From Acidobacteriaceae bacterium (GTDB lineage: Bacteria > Acidobacteriota > Terriglobia > Terriglobales > Acidobacteriaceae), in assembly GCA_021323655.1 (NCBI GenBank), contig JAJPKO010000040.1, positions 1 to 40,688 of the forward strand: a DNA stretch of 40,688 bases, given 5' to 3'. A model generated the notes under the pieces. The model was not told the DNA's origin, ran no database searches, and saw nothing but the letters and a program-made list of their open reading frames with translations. Numbering within the stretch: position 1 is the first letter of the stretch; every line of letters starts with the position of its first letter. The position numbers and the translations under genes are program-made. This document shows, one piece after another, positions 26,590 to 35,454 of the stretch.

Positions 26590-28485
26590 ATGCCGCCGAT
26601 ACAGCGCCTGCTTGCTGGTCTTGTCTTTTCTGCACTTCTTTGCGGACACGCTTCCGTGCAGGCTGCGATGCATTGTGCCGCGGTGCAATCGCCTGTTCCA
26701 TGTGTGGACAAAATCGAGCCGCCGAACTGGTGGAGCGGTATGCCCGCTCCGATGCTGCTGCTACATGGCACAAACTTTACAGGGGCCAGATTTCTCGTCC
26801 ATGGAAGTAATGTAAGCATCAGCAAAACGCAGGTTTCAGCGAACGGGCATTGGGCCTTTCTCTGGCTGGACACTGCAGATGCCGCGCCGCAGACGCTGAC
26901 GATTCAGATTGAATCTGCGTCGGGCCATATCAGCAAGAACTTCCACCTTGAGAGGCGCAAAGCGGCCTCCGATGGCTTTAAAGGCTTCTCTCCGAGCGAC
27001 GTTATCTACCTCATCATGACTGACCGCTTTGCTGACGGCGACCCCTCGAACGACAGCATCGGCGGCAATGATGGCGGCCGCGCTGCCGCGCGCGGGTGGC
27101 ACGGCGGCGACTTCAAAGGTATTCAGGACCACCTGGATTATCTGCAACAGCTTGGCGTGACGACGCTCTGGCTTACGCCCATCACCAGCAATGCGGGAAT
27201 GAAGGACTCATACCACGGATATGGCGCGACCGACCTCTACACGACTGATCCGCATTTTGGCTCCATACAGGACTATCAGCATCTGGCGGAGGCGCTGCAC
27301 GCGCGCGGCATGAAGATTGTGATGGACACGGTGCCGAACCACGTCGGTGTCGCGATTCCGTGGGTGAATGATCCGCCCGCGCCCGGCTGGTTCCACGGAA
27401 CGCTTGAGCACCATACGCTGCCCAAATCGCCTTTCCGCTATTTGCCTGATCCGCACGCGGCCCCGCTGGATGCAGCCAATATTACACAAGGGTGGTTTAC
27501 GGATTCGTTGCCCGACCTGAACCAGGAGAATCCTCTGGTGGCGCAATACCTCATCCAGAACACAATCTGGTGGATTGAGACCGCCGGGATAGATGGTCTG
27601 CGCGAAGATACTTTTCCCTATGTCGGGCGGCAGTTCTGGGCGCAGTTTCATCAGGAAATACACACGCTGTATCCCGGGATGAAGACGGTGGGTGAAGTCT
27701 TTCACCCTGACCCGGTGATCACCTCCTACTTCGCAGGCGGTGCGGTCCGAGCAGGTGTGGATACAGGACTCGATACACCCTTCGATTATCCGGACTACTT
27801 CACTCTTCGCGATGTCCTGCTGCACGACAAACCAATGACGGCGCTCGAAGAAACGTTGGGGAAAGACTGGCTCTATTCGCATCCGGAGTGGCTGATGACC
27901 TTCTTTGGTAACCATGACACGAAGCGCTTTCTTTCAGAGCCAGGAGCCAGCATCGCAAAACTCAAAGTAGCATTCGGACTGATCGCCACCCTGCGCGGCA
28001 CGCCTGAAATTTACAGCGGAGATGAGATTGCCATGCGCGGCGGAGACGACCCGGACAACCGGCATGATTTTCCCGGCGGCTTTCCCGGCGATGCAGCCAA
28101 TGCCTTTAAGCAATCAGGGCGCAGTGCCGAGCAGCAGGATGTCTACCAGTGGGTACAGGGGCTGCTGCGTGTGCGCGCCAGAGAGAGCGCCTTGACACAA
28201 GGCAAACAGCAGAACATCTTTGCGGACGACACCACGTTTGCTTTTGTGCGAGGCATGGACGTGGACCACGGCTGCAAGGATGGTGAAGAGCGCGTGCTGG
28301 TGGTGGCAGGGAAAAATGACGCAGCGAAGCAGCTTTCTCTTACGACAGCGCAAACTGCAATCGAAGGATGCACCCAATATACGCAGATTTATCCTGCTGC
28401 GCAGGGTCCGGTGCATATGTCTGGAGCGACGCTTTCCCTCGATTTACCGGCGAACGGGTTTGTAATCTACCGCGCCACCCGGTAG
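26590..28485 (+). CDS. Secreted GH13 alpha-amylase family enzyme (neopullulanase/cyclomaltodextrinase-like)
   Basis: A protein of 631 residues from the ATG at 26590, preceded by AAAAAAGGA and beginning a signal peptide (IQRLLAGLVFSALLCGHASVQA). The N-terminal domain (about 25-130, PNWWSGMP...LLLHGTNFTGARF) resembles the cyclomaltodextrinase N-domain. The barrel starts at DVIYLIMTDRFADGDPSND. The conserved regions are MDTVPNHVG (region I), GLREDTFPYV with nucleophile Asp340, GEVFH with acid/base Glu369, and GNHDTKRF with Asp443, so the catalytic triad is intact. The product probably cleaves alpha-1,4 glucans or maltodextrins in the periplasm. It sits downstream of the TonB receptor, separated by a terminator. 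Its stop is one base from the stop of the convergent antitoxin-like gene. Confidence 0.93.
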   Translation: MPPIQRLLAGLVFSALLCGHASVQAAMHCAAVQSPVPCVDKIEPPNWWSGMPAPMLLLHGTNFTGARFLVHGSNVSISKTQVSANGHWAFLWLDTADAAPQTLTIQIESASGHISKNFHLERRKAASDGFKGFSPSDVIYLIMTDRFADGDPSNDSIGGNDGGRAAARGWHGGDFKGIQDHLDYLQQLGVTTLWLTPITSNAGMKDSYHGYGATDLYTTDPHFGSIQDYQHLAEALHARGMKIVMDTVPNHVGVAIPWVNDPPAPGWFHGTLEHHTLPKSPFRYLPDPHAAPLDAANITQGWFTDSLPDLNQENPLVAQYLIQNTIWWIETAGIDGLREDTFPYVGRQFWAQFHQEIHTLYPGMKTVGEVFHPDPVITSYFAGGAVRAGVDTGLDTPFDYPDYFTLRDVLLHDKPMTALEETLGKDWLYSHPEWLMTFFGNHDTKRFLSEPGASIAKLKVAFGLIATLRGTPEIYSGDEIAMRGGDDPDNRHDFPGGFPGDAANAFKQSGRSAEQQDVYQWVQGLLRVRARESALTQGKQQNIFADDTTFAFVRGMDVDHGCKDGEERVLVVAGKNDAAKQLSLTTAQTAIEGCTQYTQIYPAAQGPVHMSGATLSLDLPANGFVIYRATR

Positions 28486-28486
28486 G

Positions 28487-28936
28487 CTATCCACCGCGCC
28501 GCGCATCCAGCAGCCTCCGCACGACCTCCATCGCCGGAGTGCCGCCCTGCAGCATGTATTCAAGCGGCGTGCGCCCGGTAAAGATAGGATTGGTGTTCTG
28601 GAGCCGCACCCACTGGTCGGCCAGCTTCGTACTGTAGAGGATATTCAGTGCCTTGAAGATCCCAATCAGGTATGAGACGCGCTGAAGACGGTCCTGGTCC
28701 AGCACGCGTTTGGGGTTCTGCTTCATCTGGTAAAAGGCGCCATTGGAGACGCCGCCCAGCAACTGGCGCGCATCTTCATCGCGCACCTGCCACTTTTCCA
28801 TGATGTTGAAGAAGGCGCGCAGGGCCGAAGGCGACAATCTCCTGCGCTCCTCAGCGCGGGAGAGGTCGGGCAGAGCAGGCGGTGCATACAGGGTCGCCGG
28901 ATACGCTAGGGTCTGGGAAGCAGTCTGGTGCGGCAT
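28487..28936 (-). CDS. MbcA/ParS/Xre-type antitoxin (DUF2384 toxin-binding domain), no toxin adjacent
   Basis: A protein of 149 residues from the ATG at 28936 (GGAG ten bases upstream). An ATG at 28963, four bases after GGAGG, would add nine residues and is equally possible. The N-terminal half is helical with an Xre-like helix-turn-helix (EDARQLLGGVSNGAFYQMKQ, then DQDRLQRVSYLIGIFKALNIL). The C-terminal FTGRTPLEYMLQGGTPAMEVVRRLLDARRGG is the DUF2384 toxin-binding signature. Such proteins normally neutralise a RES-domain NAD+-degrading toxin encoded immediately downstream. Here the next sequence is the convergent amylase gene one base away, so the toxin is absent from its usual place. An 18-base palindrome at the 5' end suggests autoregulation. 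Confidence 0.8.
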   Translation of the reverse strand: MPHQTASQTLAYPATLYAPPALPDLSRAEERRRLSPSALRAFFNIMEKWQVRDEDARQLLGGVSNGAFYQMKQNPKRVLDQDRLQRVSYLIGIFKALNILYSTKLADQWVRLQNTNPIFTGRTPLEYMLQGGTPAMEVVRRLLDARRGG

Positions 28937-28944
28937 TGTTTTAT

Positions 28945-28974
28945 TGCTCCATTTATGGAGCATCATACCTCCAT
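28945..28974. promoter_or_regulatory. Palindromic operator candidate of the antitoxin gene
   Basis: TGCTCCAT (28945-28952) and ATGGAGCA (28955-28962) form a perfect palindrome with a two-base centre. A third CTCCAT half-site follows at 28969-28974 and overlaps the GGAGG ribosome-binding site. Spacing and symmetry fit a dimeric helix-turn-helix protein binding its own promoter. Confidence 0.5.
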
Positions 28975-29048
28975 AAGGTACTCAATGCAATCTATTTCCG
29001 TCTTCGGTTTTGTGCGGGAGAACCAGGAAATGTAATCTACTGGAGACA

Positions 29049-29891
29049 ATGCTCTCTCAGTTTGAAAAGGTTTCTGCCGCGGTTGAGTTTATTCGTGCCC
29101 GCGCAGAGGTTGCTCCTTCCATTGGAATTGTTCTCGGCTCCGGCCTTGGCCTTTTCGCAGAAAAGGTCTCTGATGCGGCCATCATCCCATTCAGTGAGGT
29201 CCCGCATTTCCCGCAATCCACCGTGCCGGGGCACAGTGGACGGCTGGTCCTCGGCACGCTGCATGGTGTATCTGTCGCCGTGACGCAAGGTCGGGTCCAT
29301 GGGTACGAAGGATATTCGCCGGAAGAGGTCGCTTTTCCGGTGCGCGTGCTGGGAGGGCTGGGCATACGAACGTTGGTGGTGACCAACGCAGCCGGCGGCA
29401 TCCGGACGGACCTGAAACAGGGAGACCTGGTGCTCATCTCTGACCACATCAATTTCACGCAGCGCAATCCGATTGCCGGGCAGCATGATGAACGCTTCGG
29501 CGCGCGCTTCTTCGATATGAGCGAAGCATATGCAAAGCGCCTGCGCGGCCTTGCTGCTGCTACAGCACGCAAGCAGGGAATGGACCTCCCCGAGGGCGTA
29601 TATCTCTGCGTTCTGGGCCCCAGCTTCGAGACTCCGGCGGAAATCCGGGCCTTCCGTGCGCTCGGGGCCGATCTGGTCGGCATGTCCACGGTGCAGGAGG
29701 TCATCGCTGCGCGCCAGATGGGGATTGAGGTCCTGGGCATCTCCTGTGTGACCAATATGGCGGCAGGCATCCAGTGCGAGCCGCTCTCGCATGAAGAGGT
29801 CATTGAGACGGGCCATCGCGTCGCACAGAAGTTCACCGGCCTGCTGACGGCCCTCATCCCCGTTCTCAAAGAGGAGACGGCGAAAGCATGA
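29049..29891 (+). CDS. Purine-nucleoside phosphorylase (trimeric, PNP/MTAP family)
   Basis: A protein of 280 residues from the ATG at 29049, matching the family length. The open frame reaches 13 codons further upstream without conservation; GGAGA lies close before the chosen ATG. It splits purine nucleosides with phosphate into base and ribose-1-phosphate. Motifs: IGIVLGSGLGLFAEKV (phosphate-binding Ser), FPQSTVPGHSGRLVLG, QGRVHGYEGYSPEEV, VVTNAAGGIRTDLKQGDLVL (Ala/Ala-Gly-Gly pocket), GPSFETPAEIRAFRALGADL (base-stacking and Glu region), GMSTVQEVIAA and SCVTNMAAG. The stop overlaps the uridine kinase start (ATGA), so the two form a nucleoside-salvage operon. It is divergent from the antitoxin gene. 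Confidence 0.93.
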   Translation: MLSQFEKVSAAVEFIRARAEVAPSIGIVLGSGLGLFAEKVSDAAIIPFSEVPHFPQSTVPGHSGRLVLGTLHGVSVAVTQGRVHGYEGYSPEEVAFPVRVLGGLGIRTLVVTNAAGGIRTDLKQGDLVLISDHINFTQRNPIAGQHDERFGARFFDMSEAYAKRLRGLAAATARKQGMDLPEGVYLCVLGPSFETPAEIRAFRALGADLVGMSTVQEVIAARQMGIEVLGISCVTNMAAGIQCEPLSHEEVIETGHRVAQKFTGLLTALIPVLKEETAKA

Positions 29892-30541
29892 ACAGGGCCC
29901 CGGTGATTGTAGGCATTGCAGGCTGTTCCGGCTCAGGCAAAACCACACTGGCGCAGGAGCTGGCGCGCGAACTCGAAGGGACCCACTTCCATCTGGACCA
30001 TTACTACCGCGATCTGGGCCACCTTACCTATGCCGAGCGCTGTCAGCAGAATTTTGACCACCCCGACGCGATTGAGTCCGATCTTCTCGTCACCCACGTC
30101 CGCCAGCTTGCTTCCGGCCGCAGCATCCACCAGCCGCAATACGACTTTGCCACCCACACGCGCATTCCGGGAAAATCGGTCCTGCTCTATGAGCCGCATT
30201 TCCTGCTGGTGGATGGAATTTTTGCGCTGCACTATCCTGCGCTGCGGCGCCTGTATCATTTGCGCGTTTATGTGGATACACCGGACGAAGTCTGTTACCA
30301 GCGGCGCTTTCTGCGCGATGTGGAGCAACGCGGGCGGACGCCGGAATCCGTTGCTGAGCACTATGAGGCAACTGTCCGGCCCATGGCCGAGGAATTCGTG
30401 CGTCCCTCGGCGCAGCATGCCGACCTGGTGGTGGACGGCATGTCATCGCTCGATTGGTCTGTGGAGCAGGTGCTGGGCAAATTGCGCCAGATGCGCCTGC
30501 TGGTTGGCGCAGAGCTGACTGCTCTGACCGGCTACTCCTGA
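29888..30541 (+). CDS. udk: Uridine kinase family protein
   Basis: A 217-residue protein whose ATG overlaps the PNP stop by four bases, indicating translational coupling. Uridine kinase phosphorylates uridine or cytidine with ATP or GTP in pyrimidine salvage. The P-loop GCSGSGKTT (Lys18) is near the N-terminus. It is followed by FHLDHYYRDLGHLTYAERCQ, where the Asp binds substrate, and NFDHPDAIESDLL. YDFATHTR, LLVDGIFALHYPALR (Walker B-like) and the lid segment YQRRFLRDVEQRGRTPESV come next. All are normal for the family. It ends three bases before the convergent E1 dehydrogenase gene. Confidence 0.93.
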   Translation: MNRAPVIVGIAGCSGSGKTTLAQELARELEGTHFHLDHYYRDLGHLTYAERCQQNFDHPDAIESDLLVTHVRQLASGRSIHQPQYDFATHTRIPGKSVLLYEPHFLLVDGIFALHYPALRRLYHLRVYVDTPDEVCYQRRFLRDVEQRGRTPESVAEHYEATVRPMAEEFVRPSAQHADLVVDGMSSLDWSVEQVLGKLRQMRLLVGAELTALTGYS

Positions 30542-30544
30542 GCC

Positions 30545-32707
30545 TCAGAACTTCATCAATTCTGTGATGGCTGCATAAATCCGCTCCGGCTGCGGCAGAA
30601 TTACGTCTTCCAATACCGGCTGGTAGGCGACAAACGTGTCCATCGCGGCCACGCGCTTCACGGGAGCATCAAGGTCCTCGAAGAGCTCGTCCGCAATGCG
30701 TGCGGCGATTTCCGCTCCATAGCCCCAGCTCAGCATGTCTTCATGTGCTACGATGACGCGGCTGGTCTTCTTTACTGACGAGGCAACGGCTTCCCAGTCG
30801 TAAGGGCTGAGGGTACGCAGGTCGAGGATCTCGGTTTCAATCCCGTCTTCGCGTTGCGCCCTCTGTGCGGCCTGTAGGGCGCGCGGCACCACGGCGCCAT
30901 AGGTAATGACGGTGAGGTCCTTGCCTTCGCGCACGGTCTTTGCTTTGCCGAAGGGGACCATGTAGTCCGGGCCGGGATAGGGCGCGCGCCCAAAGGTTTC
31001 GCGGTAAAGGCGCTTGTGCTCCAGAAACAGCACCGGATCGTCGCAGCGGAGCGCCGTGCGCAAAAGCCCGTTCGCATCGAGCGCGTTCGAGGGGAAGACG
31101 ACGCGAATTCCCGGCGTATGCGTAAAGATACTCTCGCCGCACTGCGAGTGGTAAATCGCTCCTCCGGTGAGGTAGCCACCAATAGCGACGCGGATCACTG
31201 CCGGAGCAGAGAAGGCATTGTTCGAACGCCAGCGGATCACGCTAAGTTCATTGCGCATCTGGTGGGTTGCAGGCCAGATGTAGTCAAAGAACTGGATTTC
31301 AACGACCGGCTTCAGTCCGCGAACGGCCTGTCCCACGGCGCGGCCCACAATGTTTGCTTCTGCCAGCGGGGAATTGAAGACGCGATCGCTGCCAAACTCC
31401 GCCTGTAGTCCGGCCGTGAGCTTAAATACGCCCCCCTTGCCCTTGACCAGGCCTTCCTTCAGATATTCTTCGCGGCTGCAATCGGCCACGTCTTCACCGA
31501 AGATGACAATGCGAGGGTCGCGGCGCATTTCATCGCGCAGGCAGGCGTTGATGAGGTCGGCCATAGTGCGCTCCTGCGTCTCCGCAGTTTGCGCAGGTTT
31601 GGTTGCGAGCTCCGGACGCGTGGGGTCGTAGTCTTCAGAGTAAACATGGAGCGGGATGCTGGAAACTTCCGGAAAGGGCGCTCGAAGGGCGCGTTCCGCG
31701 GCGAGGCGGACCTCTTCGTCTACTTGCTTTTCCAGCCGGGTAATGGCCTCGGCATCCAGAATGCCTTCGCGCAGCAGGTGCATCTGCAATTTGTGAATGG
31801 GGTCGCGCAGCGCATCGGCATCCAGTTCACTCTTGGGACGGTAGAGGCGATCATCATCGGAGAGTGAATGCGAATACGGACGAATCACATGTCCATGCAC
31901 AAAGGCCGGACCTGCACCGGAGCGGCAATGGGCAACGGCCTTTTCAAAGGCGAGATAGCTTTCAACCGGGTCGGTGCCGTCCACCTGAGCAAAGTAGAAG
32001 TTCGGGAAGTTGGCGACCAGTTTTGAAATGTTTCCGCCGGGCGTGTTCACTTCTACCGGAACGGAAATGGCATAGCCGTTGTCTTCCACAACAAAAACGA
32101 CCGGGAGCTTCTGGTTTGAAGCGGTACTCAGGGCCTCCCAGAACTCGCCCTGGCTGGTTGAGCCTTCGCCCAGCGACGTGTAGACCACCTCATCGCCATG
32201 AAAGCTTACGTCCTTATAGGCGCGGTAATCGCCGTCGTGTTTTTCAGCAGCTTCAGGATGCCTGGAGAAATAGCGTCCTGCTTCCGCGCAGCCCACTGCG
32301 TGCAGAATCTGCGTCGCTGTGGCAGAGGACTGCGAGACGATGTTCAGCTTTTTGCTGCCCCAGTGCGAAGGCATCTGGCGGCCGCCGCTCGCCGGGTCTG
32401 CGGCTGCGCCAACGGCCTGCAGGAGCATGTCTTCCACGGTCACACCCAGCGTGAGGCAGAGCGCGCGGTCACGATAGTAAGGGAAGAACCAGTCGTGCCC
32501 TGGCTTCATGGCCATTCCGGCAGCGACAAGAAGGGCCTCATGGCCAGCGCCTGATATCTGGAAAAAGATCTTCTGCTGCCGCTTGAGCATGATCTCACGG
32601 TCGTCCGTGCGCCGCGAAAGATACATCAGGCGGTACATCTCAATCAGGCGTTCTGGAGCGAGCCCCGAAGGTGTCTGCTCGATTGTGGATACTGCCGTTT
32701 TGGCCAT
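30545..32707 (-). CDS. Fused alpha/beta E1 component of a 2-oxoacid dehydrogenase (thiamine diphosphate-dependent)
   Basis: A protein of 720 residues from the ATG at 32707, with GAGG nine bases upstream; the frame is open a further 46 codons but unconserved. The first half is an E1-alpha domain: [47 protein letters not shown], and the cofactor/Mg2+ motif [14 protein letters not shown]...EDNGYAIS. The second half, after a linker near [12 protein letters not shown], is E1-beta: [48 protein letters not shown] and [14 protein letters not shown]. Fusions of this kind occur in Bacteroidetes and Acidobacteria and are annotated as branched-chain (2-oxoisovalerate) or pyruvate dehydrogenase E1. E2 and E3 genes are not nearby, so the substrate is unresolved. 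Confidence 0.9.
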   Translation of the reverse strand: MAKTAVSTIEQTPSGLAPERLIEMYRLMYLSRRTDDREIMLKRQQKIFFQISGAGHEALLVAAGMAMKPGHDWFFPYYRDRALCLTLGVTVEDMLLQAVGAAADPASGGRQMPSHWGSKKLNIVSQSSATATQILHAVGCAEAGRYFSRHPEAAEKHDGDYRAYKDVSFHGDEVVYTSLGEGSTSQGEFWEALSTASNQKLPVVFVVEDNGYAISVPVEVNTPGGNISKLVANFPNFYFAQVDGTDPVESYLAFEKAVAHCRSGAGPAFVHGHVIRPYSHSLSDDDRLYRPKSELDADALRDPIHKLQMHLLREGILDAEAITRLEKQVDEEVRLAAERALRAPFPEVSSIPLHVYSEDYDPTRPELATKPAQTAETQERTMADLINACLRDEMRRDPRIVIFGEDVADCSREEYLKEGLVKGKGGVFKLTAGLQAEFGSDRVFNSPLAEANIVGRAVGQAVRGLKPVVEIQFFDYIWPATHQMRNELSVIRWRSNNAFSAPAVIRVAIGGYLTGGAIYHSQCGESIFTHTPGIRVVFPSNALDANGLLRTALRCDDPVLFLEHKRLYRETFGRAPYPGPDYMVPFGKAKTVREGKDLTVITYGAVVPRALQAAQRAQREDGIETEILDLRTLSPYDWEAVASSVKKTSRVIVAHEDMLSWGYGAEIAARIADELFEDLDAPVKRVAAMDTFVAYQPVLEDVILPQPERIYAAITELMKF

Positions 32708-32850
32708 TCTCAAAACCTCTTCCGGAGCTGCTTTCCATGTCAGACTGAGGCCGGTTTTTCTCAGGCGACAGGAGATTGTACATCTTTGCCGTGCAGAGTG
32801 TCTTTCACCTGAAACTGACCGCTTTAGGATGCGCAGACCTCGCAAGATGC

Positions 32851-32879
32851 AGCGTAGGATTTTGTATTCCTATTGTAAA
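32851..32879 (-). promoter_or_regulatory. Candidate promoter of the E1 dehydrogenase gene
   Basis: On the minus strand TTTACA (32879-32874) and TACGCT (32856-32851) are 17 bases apart, a fair sigma-70-like match. It would give a leader of about 135 bases. The remaining intergenic stretch up to 33099 holds no gene; the leader of the pyrophosphatase ends with a good GGAGGA ribosome-binding site. Confidence 0.35.
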
Positions 32880-33099
32880 AGTGGGGAGCTAAAGAGGGAG
32901 GATTCAAGCCGAAATATGCAGTGTCTTCCTGCCTGCAATTGACTATCGTTTTCTTTCCGTGTTTGAATGCAGAGTTTTGTGGGCCTGATTTAGCGTTTCC
33001 CAAACAATGGTCTGCTTTGATAGGTTTGTGGTTTCAGGAGCAACCGGGTTGAAAGCGGACCCAGGGAGCTGGTTTCTTATTCTTTCTGGAGGACACTGA

Positions 33100-35364
33100 A
33101 TGCCGTTTTCCCTTCTGGTGGCTGCATCCTTTTTGCAGGACAATGCCGTTTCCACCTCTTCTTCTGACAGCCTCTATCTATGGGTTTCGCTGGCCGTCGG
33201 CGTCGTCGGCTTAGTGGCCGCATTTGGTTTTGCACGCTCCGTCCTCGCTTCTGATTCCGGCTCACCGGACATGCAGCGCATCTCGAACGCCATCCGTCAG
33301 GGCGCAGAGGCCTTCATGAAAAGGCAGTACGGCACGATCGCGATCATTGCAGTTGTTCTTGCCTTCATTCTCTTTATTGGATATCGCCTTTCGCCGTTTA
33401 CTGCTCCTTACGCAAATAAGGTCGTCATCAGCTTTCTGATTGGCGCGGCATGCTCGGCCATTTCCGGACAGACGGGCATGTGGGTCTCCATCCGCTCCAA
33501 CATCCGCACAGCGGCGGCTGCGCGCACCAGCTTCAGCAAGGCACTGCAAATTGCCCTGCGTGGCGGTGCCGTAACCGGGCTGATCGTGGTGGCGCTTTCG
33601 CTGCTCGGCGTCGGCATTCTGTTCCTGTTCTTTGGCGGACTCCGCAACCCACAGCAGGCGCCTTATCAGTTGGTCGGCTTTGGCTTCGGGGCCTCGCTGG
33701 TTGCACTGTTTGCCCAGCTCGGCGGAGGCATTTACACCAAGGCCGCTGATGTAGGCGCAGACCTGGTCGGCAAGGTTGAAGCCGGTATTCCGGAAGACGA
33801 TCCGCGCAACCCAGCCGTGATTGCCGACCTGGTGGGCGACAACGTGGGCGACTGCGCTGGCCGTGGCGCGGACATCTTCGAGTCCACCGCGGCGGAAAAC
33901 GTAGGCGCCATGATTCTCGGTGCATCGCTCTATCCCGTCTTCGGCATCAAGGGCATCCTGTTCCCGCTGATCGTGCAGGCCATCAATTTGATTGCCAGCA
34001 TCCTCGGTGTGGCAGTGGTCCGCAGCAAGGAAGAAGAAGAGCCGATGCACGCGCTGAATCGCGGCTATTACGTCACCACGATTCTGGCGCTGGTGGGCTT
34101 TGCCGCCGCCGTGTACTACATGCTGCAGGGACGCTGGTGGCTGCTGGGATGCGGCATCTGCGGCATCATCACCTCGTTCCTGTTTGTCCGTATCACGGAG
34201 TACTACACGGAAACGCGCTTCCGCCCTGTGCGCTCCATCGCGCTGGCCTCCACCACCGGCCCCGCCACGAACATTATTAGTGGTCTGGCCGTAGGCATGG
34301 AAACACCTGCCATTCCTGTCATTGTCATCAGCGCGGCGCTGCTGCTGAGCTACTACTTCGGCACGCTCGGCCTGGCAGACGTGACGACGATCTCCTCTTA
34401 CGCCAAGGGCATTTACGGAACAGCCATTGCCACCATGGGCATGCTGTCTTCGGCGGCCTACATTCTGGCCATGGACACCTTCGGCCCCATCACCGACAAT
34501 GCCGGCGGCATCGTCGAGATGAGTAACCAGCCGGACAGCGTCCGCGAAAAGACTGACAAGCTGGATGCGGCAGGGAACACAACCAAGGCGCTGACCAAAG
34601 GCTATGCCATTGGTTCTGCGTCGCTGGCGGCATTCCTGCTGTTCTCGGCCTATCTCGAGAGCGTGCACGACATCGTGAGCCAGCGCGCTGCGGCCGCCGG
34701 CGATGCGATTTCGTCCACCTGGAGCTTCTCCAATGTGAACCTCGCATCAGTGCCCGTCTTTGTCGGCGCTCTGCTCGGGGCGATGCTGGTCTACCTGTTC
34801 TCGTCACTCGCCATCAAGGCCGTGGGACGTGCAGCACAGGCGGTCATTAAAGATGTGCATCAGCAGTTCCGGGAAAATCCCGGGATTATGGAAGGCACAT
34901 CGCAGCCCGATTATGGACGCTGTGTGGGTATTGTGACCAAGTCTGCTCTGAAGGAAATGGTCCTGCCCGGCGCGCTCGCCGTGCTGATGCCGCTGGCGGT
35001 TGGCGTCATCTTCCGGCACTTCAGCACCAGCTTCCGGCTCAGCGAAGAGGCGACCGCTCCCATTATTAATGGACACGTGATGAACCTGGGCGGTGCCGAA
35101 GCTGTCGCAGCCCTGCTGATGGTCGGCACCATCTCCGGCATTCTGATGGCCATGCTGATGAACAACGGTGGCGGCGCCTGGGACAACGCCAAGAAGTTCA
35201 TCGAAACCGGACAGTACGGCGGCAAGCGATCTGAAGCGCACAAGGCCGCTGTGGTTGGCGACACGGTTGGCGACCCATTCAAGGACACCGCCGGTCCATC
35301 GCTGCACGTGCTTATTAAACTGCTGGCAACGGTCACGCTGGTGCTGGCTCCGCTGTTTGTCTGA
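33100..35364 (+). CDS. hppA: Membrane-bound proton-translocating pyrophosphatase, potassium-independent type
   Basis: A 754-residue polytopic protein (about 16 hydrophobic segments). GGAGGA lies seven bases before the ATG. It couples hydrolysis of pyrophosphate to ion pumping across the inner membrane. The catalytic signature is complete: KAADVGADLVGKVEAGIPED, DDPRNPAVIADLVGDNVGDC, GRGADIFES, and near the C-terminus GGAWDNAKKFIE and HKAAVVGDTVGDPFKDTAGP. In GNTTKALTKG the residues Lys496 and Thr499 occupy the positions that are Ala and Gly in potassium-dependent enzymes, so this belongs to the potassium-independent H+-pumping subgroup. It is transcribed away from the E1 gene, with a 392-base intergenic region. 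The RsbU-like gene follows after 90 bases. Confidence 0.96.
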   Translation: MPFSLLVAASFLQDNAVSTSSSDSLYLWVSLAVGVVGLVAAFGFARSVLASDSGSPDMQRISNAIRQGAEAFMKRQYGTIAIIAVVLAFILFIGYRLSPFTAPYANKVVISFLIGAACSAISGQTGMWVSIRSNIRTAAAARTSFSKALQIALRGGAVTGLIVVALSLLGVGILFLFFGGLRNPQQAPYQLVGFGFGASLVALFAQLGGGIYTKAADVGADLVGKVEAGIPEDDPRNPAVIADLVGDNVGDCAGRGADIFESTAAENVGAMILGASLYPVFGIKGILFPLIVQAINLIASILGVAVVRSKEEEEPMHALNRGYYVTTILALVGFAAAVYYMLQGRWWLLGCGICGIITSFLFVRITEYYTETRFRPVRSIALASTTGPATNIISGLAVGMETPAIPVIVISAALLLSYYFGTLGLADVTTISSYAKGIYGTAIATMGMLSSAAYILAMDTFGPITDNAGGIVEMSNQPDSVREKTDKLDAAGNTTKALTKGYAIGSASLAAFLLFSAYLESVHDIVSQRAAAAGDAISSTWSFSNVNLASVPVFVGALLGAMLVYLFSSLAIKAVGRAAQAVIKDVHQQFRENPGIMEGTSQPDYGRCVGIVTKSALKEMVLPGALAVLMPLAVGVIFRHFSTSFRLSEEATAPIINGHVMNLGGAEAVAALLMVGTISGILMAMLMNNGGGAWDNAKKFIETGQYGGKRSEAHKAAVVGDTVGDPFKDTAGPSLHVLIKLLATVTLVLAPLFV

Positions 35365-35377
35365 TTCCTTAAGGTGC

Positions 35378-35402
35378 CCCCACGTCTCTCAAAAATGTGG
35401 GG
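35378..35402 (+). terminator. Hairpin after hppA
   Basis: CCCCAC (35378-35383) and GTGGGG (35397-35402) form a GC-rich stem with a 13-base loop 13 bases after the pyrophosphatase stop. No proper T-run follows, so it may only slow or partly terminate transcription into the next gene. Confidence 0.35.
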
Positions 35403-35454
35403 CATCTCACATCCCCCTTCTCGTTTTCTCCGCCCCTCTGCTATTGTTCTCGCC

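Noticed and set aside
33262-34668. A 468-codon minus-strand open frame
   Set aside because: Antisense to the highly conserved pyrophosphatase gene; His/Arg/Gln-rich shadow translation.
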